DNA of 64,000 nucleotides from JAVVPO01 sp036655715 (GCA_036655715.1 JAVVPO010000007.1:1-64000), one strand, 5' to 3'. Shown: positions 42,925-52,637, counted from the stretch's first letter. Made by a program: numbers and translations. Notes: generated by a model not told the origin, from the sequence alone.

Positions 42925-43743
42925 ATGAGAAAAAGCTTAAAAAGTACATTCAAAAGGTTAATGCTCATAAGTAGTATTTGTATGTGTTTGAGCTTCGTAG
43001 GAAACAAAGTGGTAGCAAGTGAAGTGCCAACTAATAAAGTGAGCGGAAAACCTGCCTATGTCATTATTATTATAGATGATTGGGGTAATAACATGGCAGG
43101 TTCAGAGGAGATGCTTAAATTACCTATTCCTTTAACTGGAGCTGTTATACCAGGTATGCCATTTGACAAACAAGATGCTAAAAAATTACATGATGCAGGA
43201 AAAGAAGTGATACTTCATGTACCCCTTGAACCTGAGCAAGGTAAAGCAAGTTGGCTAGGGCCAAAGGGGATTACTGTAGGAATGTCTGAAGAAAAGATAA
43301 GAAATCTATTGGATGAAGCCAAGGAGACGATTCCTTATCTAAAAGGCATGAATAACCATATGGGGTCTAAAGCTATGAAAAATGATAGGATAGTGAAAAA
43401 TCTTATGAAATTTGCAGCTGAAAATAATTTGTACTTTGTAGATAGTGGCACAACAAAAACAACTTTATCTGAGAAATATACAAAAGAAAACAATCTATCT
43501 TTCTTAAAGCGAGATGTTTTTTTAGATAATACACCTTCTCCAGAATATGTAAAAAATAAGCTGAGAGAACTTGAAGAAATAGCTAAGGAAAAGGGCTATG
43601 CCATAGGTATAGGACATGTAGGACCTCAAAAAGGCCCTCAGACAGCTAGAGCCCTCAAAGAACTTATACCACAAATGCAAAAAGAGGGCATTACATTTAT
43701 AACAGTTAGCCAGCTTTTGGAAATGGGTTTAGTTACTAAGTAG
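42925..43743 (+). CDS. Divergent polysaccharide deacetylase (DUF610) family protein
   Basis: A 272-residue exported protein. The N-terminal signal peptide (LMLISSICMCLSFVGNKVVA) is followed by AYVIIIIDDWGNNMAGSE, in which the DD pair corresponds to the metal/catalytic Asp of NodB-like enzymes. 'LHVPLEPE', 'LKGMNNHMGSKAM' and 'GIGHVGPQKGPQTARAL' are DUF610 (YibQ-like) signatures. The catalytic role is inferred from fold only. AAGGAGACG precedes the ATG. The M16C peptidase follows after 61 bases and may be co-transcribed. Confidence 0.88.
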   Translation: MRKSLKSTFKRLMLISSICMCLSFVGNKVVASEVPTNKVSGKPAYVIIIIDDWGNNMAGSEEMLKLPIPLTGAVIPGMPFDKQDAKKLHDAGKEVILHVPLEPEQGKASWLGPKGITVGMSEEKIRNLLDEAKETIPYLKGMNNHMGSKAMKNDRIVKNLMKFAAENNLYFVDSGTTKTTLSEKYTKENNLSFLKRDVFLDNTPSPEYVKNKLRELEEIAKEKGYAIGIGHVGPQKGPQTARALKELIPQMQKEGITFITVSQLLEMGLVTK

Positions 43744-43804
43744 ACAAAACTTAAACAAGAATCTATAATTATATTAATATAATTAATAGCTTAAGGAGAT
43801 AAAT

Positions 43805-46711
43805 ATGGAATTAAATTCAATTAAAGGATATACTCTTGAAACTTCAGAGTATATAAAAGAGATAGATGGAACGGCTTATATTTATACACATGATCAAACA
43901 AAGGCAAAAGTACTTTATATCGCCAATGATGACCCACACAAAAGTTTTGGAATAGGTTTTAGAACACCGCCACACGATAGCACAGGGGTACCACATATTA
44001 TTGAGCACTCTGTATTATGTGGCTCAAGAAAATTCCCACTTAAAGATCCCTTTGTAGAACTTGCAAAAGGTTCACTTAATACGTATTTAAATGCCATGAC
44101 TTATCCAGATAAAACACTTTATCCGATTTCAAGTCAAAATGATACAGACTTCCATAACTTAATGGATGTTTATCTCGATGCAGTATTTTTCCCTAATATT
44201 TATAAGAGTAAGCATATTCTCATGCAAGAAGGATGGAGATATCATTTAGAAGATGAGGCAGATGCCCTAGAGTACAAGGGGGTTGTATATAATGAGATGA
44301 AGGGAGCTTTTTCATCTCCTGAAGAAGTTATCTTTAGAAAGATAAAGGAAATACTTTTCCCGGATACAACTTATGCCAATGAGTCAGGAGGATCGCCTGA
44401 ATTTATCCCAGATTTAAGTTATGAAGACTTTATAGGCTTCCATAAAAAGTACTATCAACCTTCCAATAGTTATATTTGTCTATATGGGGAGTTAGATATT
44501 GCTAAGGAGTTAGATTTCATAGATAAGGAATACTTAAGCCATTTTGAGTATCAAAAAGTAGATTCAGAGATTAATAAGCAGCAAGCTTTTGATAAACCTG
44601 TAGAAAAGTCATTTCCTTATTCTGTATCAGAAGAAAAAGAAAATCAACTGTATCTTTCCTACAACTTTGTTATTGGAGAAATAACAGATCCAAAGCTTAT
44701 GTTATCAATGTCTATTCTAGAATATTTACTACTAGATACACCTGCATCACCACTTAAAAAAGCACTTATTAAAGAAGGTATTGGAGAAGATGTATTTGGC
44801 GTATTCCAGACACATATGAGACAGCCAATCTTCAGTATTATAGCTAAAAATGTGTCACCAGCTAAAAAAGAAAGATTTTATGAACTCATTGATACAACTT
44901 TGGCTCAAATCGTCAAGCAAGGTGTACCTAGTGAATTGCTAAATGGAGCACTTCAAGTGAAAGAATTTGGATTAAGAGAAGGTGACTCAAGAGGATACTC
45001 TAAAGGACTCTTTTATTTCATAGGCTGTATGAAAACTTGGTTATATGATGCAGATCCAACCATGTACCTTAAATATGAAGAAAGCTTAGAAGAAATGAAT
45101 AGCTTAAAAACAAGTGGCTATTTTGAAGAAGTGATACAAAAATATTTATTAGATAATAAACATATAGCTAAAGTAGAACTTTATCCACAAGTAGGATTAG
45201 ATACTCAAATGGAAGAAAAAGTAACACGTAAATTAAGTGAGACTAAGGCATCTTGGACTAGTGAAGAGGTTCAGGCGCATATAGAAGAGACAAAGACATT
45301 TAATGCCTATCAAAATCAGGAAGATACAGAAGAAGCTATTCAGAGTATTCCAATCTTAACAAAGGATCAATTGGAAAAAGAGCCTATGTTCCCAAGATTT
45401 GAGCTGCGTGAAGATAAAGCGAATAAATATATTGTGACACCAATCTTTACAAATAAAATTACCTATATGAGCTGGTTCATTGATTTAGTAGGGATTGAAG
45501 ATAAGTATATGCCTTATTTAGGAATGCTTGTAGGGATGTTAGGGAAAATCAATACTAAAAACTATAGCTATGAAGCATTATCTACGTATGTCGATGAAAA
45601 TATAGGGGGTATAGAATATCATATCCAAGCGCTCCATAACTTAAATCATGAGAATCAAAGTAGAAGAATGTTTATTGTCAAATCTAAAGCGCTTACAGAT
45701 AAGTTAGATGCGCAATTAGAGATTATGCATGAGGTAATCTGTCAGACGCAAATAGAAGATAAAGTGCGCCTATTAGAAATCATAAGAGAAATGAAATCTA
45801 TTATGGAAATGGGACTAAGTGGAGATGGACACAAGGTAGCATCAGGTCGTTTACTTTCTCACTTTACACAGACAGAGCTATTTGAAGAAGAAACAAAAGG
45901 GTTAACTTTTTACCATTTTGTATTAGATATAGAAAAGAACTGGGAAGCTAGACAAGATGAGATATTAGAAAACTTACAAAATGCTTATGCTTACTTAAAT
46001 AATAGATTACGTTATACAGTAGGACTCATTGTAGATGAAGAAGCTGCAACGTATAGTACTGAAAAAATTCAAGCAGCATTAGAGCAGATGCCAGAAGTTA
46101 TAGTAGAGCCACTTGTTAGCGGCTTTAAACAAAGTTCTATACAAGAAGGCTTAGTGTATCCAGGTAATGTAAACTACGTGGCTATGGGGTATAATTTCAA
46201 GGCAGATGGCTATGCTTACAGTGGTAGCATGCAAATGCTTAAATCTATTTTATCTATGGATTATCTATGGACAAAAGTAAGAGTTAAAAATGGAGCCTAC
46301 GGATGTTTTGCAGATTTTAGAAAAAGCGGGAATATGTTCTTTACTTCTTACAGAGATCCTAATGTAAAAGAAACATTAGAAGCTTATCGCGGGGTGCCTG
46401 AGTATGTAGCTCAGATTAACTTATCAGAAAGACAACTTGTGCAGTATCTCATTGGTACAATAAGTGGACTGGATTTCCCATATACACCTTATACAGAAGG
46501 CTCAGCAGCTCAGATGTACTATTTTGTAGATGTGGATAAAGAAGAACTTCAAAAATCAAGAGACGAATTATTTAATACGACAAATGAAACACTTCGTGAG
46601 TTTGCTCCAATGATTCAAAAAGGATTAGAAAAAAATCAATATTGTATCTTTGGCAATACAACAAGTATAGAAGACAATAAAGATTTATTTACACAAATTA
46701 CAAGAGTTTAA
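43805..46711 (+). CDS. M16C insulinase-family zinc metallopeptidase (presequence-protease type)
   Basis: A 968-residue protein with the inverted zinc motif HIIEH (in TGVPHIIEHSVLCGSRKFP) near residue 62 and the downstream Glu in EGWRYHLEDEADALEYKGVV-like sequence. The full M16C layout is present: two similar halves joined by a helical linker. The family (PreP/Cym1/falcilysin type) degrades short unfolded peptides inside a closed chamber. There is no signal peptide, so cytoplasmic peptide turnover is likely. AAGGAG precedes the ATG. The length is usual for the family. Confidence 0.94.
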   Translation: MELNSIKGYTLETSEYIKEIDGTAYIYTHDQTKAKVLYIANDDPHKSFGIGFRTPPHDSTGVPHIIEHSVLCGSRKFPLKDPFVELAKGSLNTYLNAMTYPDKTLYPISSQNDTDFHNLMDVYLDAVFFPNIYKSKHILMQEGWRYHLEDEADALEYKGVVYNEMKGAFSSPEEVIFRKIKEILFPDTTYANESGGSPEFIPDLSYEDFIGFHKKYYQPSNSYICLYGELDIAKELDFIDKEYLSHFEYQKVDSEINKQQAFDKPVEKSFPYSVSEEKENQLYLSYNFVIGEITDPKLMLSMSILEYLLLDTPASPLKKALIKEGIGEDVFGVFQTHMRQPIFSIIAKNVSPAKKERFYELIDTTLAQIVKQGVPSELLNGALQVKEFGLREGDSRGYSKGLFYFIGCMKTWLYDADPTMYLKYEESLEEMNSLKTSGYFEEVIQKYLLDNKHIAKVELYPQVGLDTQMEEKVTRKLSETKASWTSEEVQAHIEETKTFNAYQNQEDTEEAIQSIPILTKDQLEKEPMFPRFELREDKANKYIVTPIFTNKITYMSWFIDLVGIEDKYMPYLGMLVGMLGKINTKNYSYEALSTYVDENIGGIEYHIQALHNLNHENQSRRMFIVKSKALTDKLDAQLEIMHEVICQTQIEDKVRLLEIIREMKSIMEMGLSGDGHKVASGRLLSHFTQTELFEEETKGLTFYHFVLDIEKNWEARQDEILENLQNAYAYLNNRLRYTVGLIVDEEAATYSTEKIQAALEQMPEVIVEPLVSGFKQSSIQEGLVYPGNVNYVAMGYNFKADGYAYSGSMQMLKSILSMDYLWTKVRVKNGAYGCFADFRKSGNMFFTSYRDPNVKETLEAYRGVPEYVAQINLSERQLVQYLIGTISGLDFPYTPYTEGSAAQMYYFVDVDKEELQKSRDELFNTTNETLREFAPMIQKGLEKNQYCIFGNTTSIEDNKDLFTQITRV

Positions 46712-46730
46712 TAAGTAGATAAGTAGTAAT

Positions 46731-46826
46731 AAGGGATGTCTTAGATGACTTAGATAGACTATTTGCCTAAAAAGAGAGCATGCTTTTTGGTAAGGCTATC
46801 GGTGATTTAGGAGGTCCCTTCTTTTT
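46731..46826 (+). terminator. Unusually long hairpin after the M16C gene
   Basis: AAGGGATGTCTTAGA (46731-46745) pairs with TTTAGGAGGTCCCTT (46806-46820) with one mismatch and three G-U pairs. Inside, GATAG pairs with CTATC, and TTGCCTAAAAAG pairs with CTTTTTGGTAA around a GAGAGCATG loop. CTTTTTG follows. It is about 90 nt long, longer than a normal terminator, and could be a structured RNA element as well. Confidence 0.55.
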
Positions 46827-46903
46827 GCTAGGCTTAGCATTGAATAAGAGAAGATTTAATGGTAAAATTTAAATAATAAAATATTATAGGCAAAGGGGAT
46901 TAT

Positions 46904-47527
46904 ATGCTAAGGAATAGGTGTAAACTTAAATATAAGCTAAGCGAAACAGAAGGACAAGTATCTGTTATTGTAGATTACTTTAATATAGGACCTAACAAGA
47001 AGGAGGTTAGATATAAACTTTTTCATGACCTACTAGAAGATAATGGTATGATCATTCAAGTGAATACAAGGCTTATTTTGTCTGGTGAGCGACTAGAACC
47101 TAAAGCATTTATCGATAAATTATTAGAAAAAATTAATAAATATAAGCTAAAGTATGTTATTAATAGAACAAATGGGGAAATTTATAGAATGGGGCTAGGT
47201 AGACTGTTTAATCTGAAGCAGACAACGACAGGTGTAGTCTACAAAGTAGAATTTTACATTTCACCTCGGACTTTTACACAGGAGTTATTTGAAGAACTGT
47301 TAGAAACTTATGATGTGAAATGCTTTATTTGTAAAAAAGAGATAGATATTGAAGAAACTATGGAACTGTTTTACTCTGGGATGATAGATGACAAAGACCA
47401 AAATGAATTTTTTGAAATGGCGTTCTATGATAATGTAAATATTGAACAAATGATTATAAAGGCCCCTGTTGATTACAGAGAAAAAGTAGTAAGAACCATA
47501 GAAAATGTAAAAGAATGTTGCAAATAA
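46904..47527 (+). CDS. Hypothetical protein, function unknown
   Basis: A 207-residue soluble protein without recognised domain. It mixes beta-like stretches (EGQVSVIVDYFNIG, MIIQVNTRLILSGE, TGVVYKVEFYISPRTF) with charged helices, and has a CFICKKEI pair near residue 145 and a CC pair close to the end. AAAGGGG precedes the ATG. Codon use matches its neighbours. It is followed after 85 bases by the SDR gene, and nothing in context suggests a role. Confidence 0.75.
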   Translation: MLRNRCKLKYKLSETEGQVSVIVDYFNIGPNKKEVRYKLFHDLLEDNGMIIQVNTRLILSGERLEPKAFIDKLLEKINKYKLKYVINRTNGEIYRMGLGRLFNLKQTTTGVVYKVEFYISPRTFTQELFEELLETYDVKCFICKKEIDIEETMELFYSGMIDDKDQNEFFEMAFYDNVNIEQMIIKAPVDYREKVVRTIENVKECCK

Positions 47528-47612
47528 GGTAAAAGAGATATATAGTATAAAAGCTAGAATACATAAATAATGAACTAGAATCTTGGAAGACAAGCACATT
47601 AGGAGGCTTAGG

Positions 47613-48377
47613 ATGGATTATTTGGGAAAAGTTGTTATTGTGACAGGTGCAGGCCAAGGAATTGGGGCATGTATTGCAACTGAATACGCTAAAAAGAAAG
47701 CTACAGTTGTGCTTGCAGAGATTGATGAAGAAGCAGCATTAGAAGTGATGCAGCAAATTGAAAATATAGGTGGAAATTGTAGAGTCATACAGACGGACGT
47801 ATCGTCAGAGAAATCTGTTAAAAATATGATAGCCCAAGTCGCAGAGCGTTATGGCAAAATAGATATTTTGGTTAACAACGCGGCGATTGAGTCAGAGGGA
47901 ACACTATTCACACGCAGTGTAGAATCCTTTGAGAAAGTTTTAAAAGTTAATGTAGTAGGTCCTTATATGTGTGCAAAGTATGCCGTACCCCATATGATGG
48001 GAGAAGGATGTAGTATTGTTAATATTGCATCGACTAGAGCCTTTATGAGTGAACCTCATACAGAGCCTTATTCGGCGTCTAAAGGTGCTATCGTAGCGCT
48101 TACGCATTCCTTAGCAAGTAGTCTTGCTCATAAAGTAAGAGTGAACTGCATTAGCCCAGGTTGGATTGACGTATCTGGATGGAAAAAGAAAAAAGATAGA
48201 AAGTTTATTACACTTACAGAAAAAGACCATAGTCAGCACCTTGTAGGCCGGGTTGGGGTGCCAGAAGATATCGCACAAGCTGTTCTTTATTTAACTAATG
48301 AACAGGCAGGCTTTATCACAGGATCCAATCTAGTAATCGATGGGGGAATGACTGTTAAAATGATTTATGCAGAGTAG
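47613..48377 (+). CDS. Short-chain dehydrogenase/reductase (SDR)
   Basis: A 254-residue classical SDR. VTGAGQGIGACIA near residue 10 is the NAD(P) glycine motif, VNNAAI the NNAG-type motif, and the catalytic Ser-Tyr-Lys are present (IVNIASTRAF; YSASKGAIVALTHSL). The C-terminus 'GFITGSNLVIDGGMTVKM' is standard. NAD preference is suggested by the Glu after the second strand (VLAEIDEE). AGGAGG before the ATG at 47613 defines the start. Substrate unknown; FabG-like, but isolated from fatty-acid genes. Confidence 0.92.
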   Translation: MDYLGKVVIVTGAGQGIGACIATEYAKKKATVVLAEIDEEAALEVMQQIENIGGNCRVIQTDVSSEKSVKNMIAQVAERYGKIDILVNNAAIESEGTLFTRSVESFEKVLKVNVVGPYMCAKYAVPHMMGEGCSIVNIASTRAFMSEPHTEPYSASKGAIVALTHSLASSLAHKVRVNCISPGWIDVSGWKKKKDRKFITLTEKDHSQHLVGRVGVPEDIAQAVLYLTNEQAGFITGSNLVIDGGMTVKMIYAE

Positions 48378-48386
48378 GGGATGCAA

Positions 48387-48947
48387 ATGATAAAGCAAAG
48401 TAGAGATTATATTGCAAAGCGCAAAAAACACTTTTTGATGATGTCAGGTATTTGGACATTAATCATCGTAGGGTTATTTTTGTTTGGTATTGCCATTACT
48501 AAAGATAGAGGCAATATGTTTACTGTTTTAGCAGCGGTTATGACACTCGGACTTGCACAGAATATAACAAGACTTATATCTTTTGGGAGATATAAAGATC
48601 CAAAAGAAAAGCATTCTAAGATATTAGATAATATGAAAGGAAGTTTAGGTATTTATCATAGTGCGGTTATACCTGATACGACAGCAACTGTATTTTTTGA
48701 ACATATTGTTGTAACCTCTAGAAATATTTATTTTATCTCCAAAGATAAAGAAATGATTGAAAAAACAAAAGGTTGGTTGGCTGGTAGACTAGCCAATAAA
48801 GGCATAAACAGTGGGAATATTCATTTTATAATAGCGACAGATAGTAAAGGTATCAAAAATGCCTCTATTAAGATAGAAAAAGATGCTTGTTATACAAGCG
48901 AAGGTTTAGATAAGCATAACAAAATAATCGAAGCAATATTGATGTAG
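48387..48947 (+). CDS. Membrane protein, function unknown
   Basis: A 186-residue protein with two N-terminal membrane helices (FLMMSGIWTLIIVGLFLFGIA and MFTVLAAVMTLGLAQNITRL) and a roughly 110-residue cytoplasmic domain with alternating beta-like strands (TATVFFEHIVVTSRNIYFIS). Position 48381 is also an ATG, but GTAGGGG lies against it and is better spaced for 48387. It begins 9 bases after the SDR gene and ends 12 bases before the pseudouridine synthase gene, so the three form an operon. The family is not recognised. Confidence 0.75.
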   Translation: MIKQSRDYIAKRKKHFLMMSGIWTLIIVGLFLFGIAITKDRGNMFTVLAAVMTLGLAQNITRLISFGRYKDPKEKHSKILDNMKGSLGIYHSAVIPDTTATVFFEHIVVTSRNIYFISKDKEMIEKTKGWLAGRLANKGINSGNIHFIIATDSKGIKNASIKIEKDACYTSEGLDKHNKIIEAILM

Positions 48948-48959
48948 TAGGAGATTCAG

Positions 48960-49934
48960 ATGAGAGAAGTAATCATATCCCCATTAGAAGCGAACCAAAG
49001 ACTTGATAAGTTTCTAATGAAATATTTAAAGAAATGCCCTAAAAGCTATTTATATAAATGCTTTAGAACAAAAAAAATCAAATATAATGGTAAAAAGCCT
49101 CAAGGTAATGAGATGTTACAACAAGATGATTGTATTAAATTATTTATACCTGAGGAACAGCTTAAAGAGTTTGAAGAGATAAAAGTCGTTACAAAAACAA
49201 AAATTAGTTTTAAGACGGTTTATGAGGATGAAAATATATTGGTACTAGATAAACCGCTTGGACTCCTTACACAAAAAGACACAAAAGATGGGCATAGTTT
49301 AGGGGAAGAAGTACTTTCTTACCTTATGTCTAATGAAGGATATGATATAAAGGCTGCTAAGGGATTTGTCCCAGCACCTTGTAATAGACTAGATAGAAAT
49401 ACAGCAGGGCTTGTATTAGTAGGCAAAAACTTACCAGCTACTCAGTCTATTAGTGAAATGTTAAAAACAAAGCAGATATCAAAATATTATATGAGTATTG
49501 TATTAGGAAGAATGACTAAGCCTATCGTCCTTAAAGGATATCATATTAAAGAAGAGAAAAAAAATGAAGTAAAGATACTTGATTATCATGTAGAAGGCGC
49601 CAAACCTGTAGAAACAAGAATTGTACCCCTTCAATCTAATGGGAGATATACCTTGGTAGAAGTACAGCTTGTAACGGGTAAAACCCATCAGATTAGAGCG
49701 CATTTAAGCCAGATAGGGCATCCTATTATAGGGGATCCTAAGTATGGTGATAAAATAGAGAATCAATATTTTAAAGATAAATATGGACTAAGATATCAAT
49801 TCTTATGTGCATACAAACTAAAGTTTGAATTATGCGCATCACCCTTTGAGTATTTACAAGATAGAGTATTTACTGTTCATTCACCTAAAATCTATAGTGA
49901 GATATGTAAAGGTGAAGGATTGTTAGCTCTCTAA
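48960..49934 (+). CDS. RluA-family pseudouridine synthase
   Basis: A 324-residue RNA-modifying enzyme. An N-terminal S4 domain (about residues 1-75, EANQRLDKFLMKYLKKCP) is followed by the RluA catalytic domain with the Asp nucleophile in CNRLDRNTAGLVL. 'GKTHQIRAHLSQIGHPIIGDPKYGD' is the substrate-binding loop. The target rRNA position cannot be told from the sequence. GTAGGAG precedes the ATG. Third gene of an SDR/membrane-protein/RluA operon ending at a strong terminator. Confidence 0.93.
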   Translation: MREVIISPLEANQRLDKFLMKYLKKCPKSYLYKCFRTKKIKYNGKKPQGNEMLQQDDCIKLFIPEEQLKEFEEIKVVTKTKISFKTVYEDENILVLDKPLGLLTQKDTKDGHSLGEEVLSYLMSNEGYDIKAAKGFVPAPCNRLDRNTAGLVLVGKNLPATQSISEMLKTKQISKYYMSIVLGRMTKPIVLKGYHIKEEKKNEVKILDYHVEGAKPVETRIVPLQSNGRYTLVEVQLVTGKTHQIRAHLSQIGHPIIGDPKYGDKIENQYFKDKYGLRYQFLCAYKLKFELCASPFEYLQDRVFTVHSPKIYSEICKGEGLLAL

Positions 49935-49973
49935 AAAATAGATTACCCTACAAAATGGGTAGTCTATTTTTTT
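49935..49973. terminator. Bidirectional terminator
   Basis: AAAAAATAGATTACCC / GGGTAGTCTATTTTTTT, a stem with one wobble and a short loop, between the convergent RluA-type and TPR-like genes. Confidence 0.88.
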
Positions 49974-49978
49974 AGAGA

Positions 49979-50725
49979 TTAAGCAGAGAGCTGTTTAAGG
50001 TTCTCTGATAGAGAAGCATAGCTGGGGACTTTAATTTGAATTAAAGGTGTAAAGTTGTTAGAATGGTTACAAGCATAAGTCTGTTGGGTATTAAGAAGAG
50101 CCGCGGTATTTTGGATAAGCGTAGGATCTTCTAATTTCTTCGCACATTCTAAAGCAGACCGATAATCTTTGATGCGTAAAAAAAGCTTAAAGGAGTCGGC
50201 ATAACTCTTTTGAAAATAAAGAACGGTAGCAATGTCTTCAACTTGTCTAAAGCCATGGGCTCTATGCAGTGGATTAGGACATTTGTAGAAACAGTCTATA
50301 GCATAAACAAACTGAAATTTTTGTAAATAGCACAAACCTGCCTCAAAGAAATGACATTCTTTTTTGTAGAGTTTAGCAGCATGAAGTGGATTAAAGTAGG
50401 AGTAAAAGTAAGCAGCTTTGAGATAGTTACCTATTTTTTCAGAAAGTAAGGCACCTTCTTTATAGTATTTATGATGATCGGCAATTTGGAGAGCTTCTGA
50501 AATTAAGCCAAGTTTTTCGTAAGTTTTGATAAGTTGTCTATGAGCTGCGCAAGTTTTAAAACAATGAAGGGCTTTATCATAATTTTTAATTCTGTAGTAT
50601 TTAATACCCGCTTCTAAATACAATTTTTTCTTTTCAAGCACAGAAGCTTGTCTACGTACAGGGTATTTAAAGAATACAAAACGCCTATAAAAAAGCCAAA
50701 AAATAAATCTTATGTATTTTAACAT
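49979..50725 (-). CDS. TPR-like repeat protein
   Basis: A 248-residue protein with a basic, hydrophobic N-terminus (IRFIFWLFYRRFVFF) that may touch the membrane. About five helical-pair repeats follow with TPR/clathrin-type residues (LYLEAGIKYYRIKNYDKALH, LGLISEALQIADHH, IGNYLKAAYFYSYF, FFEAGLCYLQKFQFVYAID, YADSFKLFLRIKDYRSALE). Such repeats bind proteins. It is also fairly Cys- and Tyr-rich. AGGAGG precedes the ATG at 50725. It is divergent from recU and its partner is unknown. Confidence 0.78.
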   Translation of the reverse strand: MLKYIRFIFWLFYRRFVFFKYPVRRQASVLEKKKLYLEAGIKYYRIKNYDKALHCFKTCAAHRQLIKTYEKLGLISEALQIADHHKYYKEGALLSEKIGNYLKAAYFYSYFNPLHAAKLYKKECHFFEAGLCYLQKFQFVYAIDCFYKCPNPLHRAHGFRQVEDIATVLYFQKSYADSFKLFLRIKDYRSALECAKKLEDPTLIQNTAALLNTQQTYACNHSNNFTPLIQIKVPSYASLSENLKQLSA

Positions 50726-50796
50726 AATACACCTCCTAATGGTAGTTAATATAATTTTACCATATATTTACAATAAATCAAGAAAGAAGGAAGAAA

Positions 50797-51336
50797 ATGG
50801 CATATTGGAATACAAGAGGCTTAAGAGGTAGCGAACTAGAGGAAATGATTAATGCAACCAATGATTTGTATAGAACTAAAAATCTAGCATTAATTCAGAA
50901 GATACCAACGCCTATTAAGCCTATTAATATTGATAAAACACAAGGGGTTATCACGCTAGCCTATTTTGAACAAAAAAGTACTGTAGACTACATAGGTGTC
51001 GTACAAGGGGTTGCTATTTGCTTTGATGCAAAAGAAACGGCAAAGGAATCCTTGCCTATTGCCAATATTCACTTACATCAAATAGAGTTTATGAATGACT
51101 TTGTAAAGCAAGGAGGAGAAGCCTTTTTGATTGTATATTTCAAAAGATATGATGAATACTTCTTTTTGCCGATAGAGAAAATTATTCCTTACTATGAGAA
51201 TTCTTTAGTTGGAGGAAGAAAGTCTATACCATACAAGGATTTTGATAAGGAATACCTGATTCCTGTACAAGGTGGATTTTATCTGAATTACATTAAGACA
51301 CTATCTAAGTATTTGGATCAAAAGGATAAAGAGTAA
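50797..51336 (+). CDS. recU: Holliday junction resolvase RecU
   Basis: A 179-residue nuclease that cuts Holliday junctions during recombination and chromosome segregation in Firmicutes. The N-terminus MAYWNTRGLRGSELEEMIN, the catalytic core FEQKSTVDYIGVVQGVAI with FDAKE, and HLHQIEFMNDFVKQGG are diagnostic; the Asp, Glu and Lys of the PD-(D/E)xK site are kept. GAAGGAAG precedes the ATG. In many relatives it sits beside a penicillin-binding protein; here a lipoprotein gene follows. Confidence 0.96.
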   Translation: MAYWNTRGLRGSELEEMINATNDLYRTKNLALIQKIPTPIKPINIDKTQGVITLAYFEQKSTVDYIGVVQGVAICFDAKETAKESLPIANIHLHQIEFMNDFVKQGGEAFLIVYFKRYDEYFFLPIEKIIPYYENSLVGGRKSIPYKDFDKEYLIPVQGGFYLNYIKTLSKYLDQKDKE

Positions 51337-51408
51337 AATAGAAAGTTAAACATAAAAGGGGTATAAAACAATAAAAGTCTGACAATAATCCAGTTGAGGT
51401 GATGGCAT

Positions 51409-52614
51409 ATGAGAAAAGCAATCCTTGGTGGGATTATTTTTTTTACAATGATAGTGATTACAGCTTGTTCGGGAAAAGATGTAATCACTCAGCAAGTAGG
51501 ATTAGAACAGATGGAATTAAAGAAGCAAGATATAGAAGTTTATATTCAGCAAGAGGTTACAAGTGGGCTTTGCGAACCAGAATCTGGTGTTTATCTAGGA
51601 GCATACGTTGAGAAAAATATTAACTTAGATAATAATATTAAGAATTTTGAACAGACAATAGGACATGAGCAGGCTTTTAGAGTTTTTCAATATAGTGGGT
51701 TAGGTAGTGTGGGGTCAAGTGATATCTTGGCATGCATAGCAAACAAACAAACGCCTTATATCAAGGTAATGATGGATGAGAATTATGATACCAGCCAGAT
51801 TTATCAAATGATAGGAGACATAAGGTCTTCTTATAGTAGTACGATTTTTATTGAGTTATACCCTGTTACATCAAAGGTGAATAACCCAGTAGAGTATAAG
51901 CAGCATTATGAAGAGGCTTATAAGATTATTAAGAAGTATATTAAAAATGCTGTGATTGTATGGAGTGTTGACTTAGAAAAATCACAAGAATCCATGAGTT
52001 ATTATCCTGGGAATCATTTGGTGGATTGGGTGGGGATGAATATTTATTTACCTCAATATAAAGGTGAGAAAGCTTATAACCCAGCTATTCATCAGAGTAT
52101 AGACTTTTGGTACAAAAATTTTCAAGATAAAAAGCCTATGCTTATCTCTTCGTTAGCTGTCTCTTATTTTTCAAGGGTAGATCATACTTATGCTATAGAA
52201 GCTGCAAAAAATAAGTTAAATTTATTTTATACAGATATAGTCCATGCTTATCCGCGTATTAAAGGAATCTTATATATAGACGTAGATATGAAAGAAGTAA
52301 GCAAAGAGGGGCTTGAGGATTATAGGATTTCATCCCATTCTCAGATCATGTCACATATGAAAGAAATACTAGCAGATGGTATCTTTTTACACGAAGTAAA
52401 GAAATCAGAAGGAGAAACTCAAAAAGAATATCTGAAATATACTGTACCGGCTATTACGCATAGTGGGAAAACTTATATCCCAGAAGAGTATACCCAAAAT
52501 CTGTTTGGAGGTGTGAAGATAAAGGCTGTAGAACGAATAGAGGACTTAAGTGGCAATGTCTATTATAGCCTGAATCAGCTGATAGAACATACCCCTGCAT
52601 ATTATACCAAATAA
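51409..52614 (+). CDS. GH26-like lipoprotein with a stalk-like C-terminal domain, probably non-catalytic
   Basis: A 401-residue lipoprotein. The signal peptide ends in the lipobox VITAC. Residues of about 60-310 resemble a TIM-barrel like beta-mannanase GH26 (GVYLGAYV, then FRVFQYSG, and WVGMNIYLPQ in the middle). The acid/base HEMNG-type segment is replaced by FIELYPVTSKVN, and the nucleophile segment (KPxMIxEFG) reads KPMLISSLAVSYF, so both glutamates appear lost. The C-terminal 90 residues (ITHSGKTYIPEEYTQNLFGG, YYSLNQLIEH) look like a stalk/copper-amine-oxidase N module. GAGGTGATGGCAT precedes the ATG. A carbohydrate-binding or structural surface role is inferred. Confidence 0.65.
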   Translation: MRKAILGGIIFFTMIVITACSGKDVITQQVGLEQMELKKQDIEVYIQQEVTSGLCEPESGVYLGAYVEKNINLDNNIKNFEQTIGHEQAFRVFQYSGLGSVGSSDILACIANKQTPYIKVMMDENYDTSQIYQMIGDIRSSYSSTIFIELYPVTSKVNNPVEYKQHYEEAYKIIKKYIKNAVIVWSVDLEKSQESMSYYPGNHLVDWVGMNIYLPQYKGEKAYNPAIHQSIDFWYKNFQDKKPMLISSLAVSYFSRVDHTYAIEAAKNKLNLFYTDIVHAYPRIKGILYIDVDMKEVSKEGLEDYRISSHSQIMSHMKEILADGIFLHEVKKSEGETQKEYLKYTVPAITHSGKTYIPEEYTQNLFGGVKIKAVERIEDLSGNVYYSLNQLIEHTPAYYTK

Positions 52615-52637
52615 AATATTTAAAATTTATCATTTAC

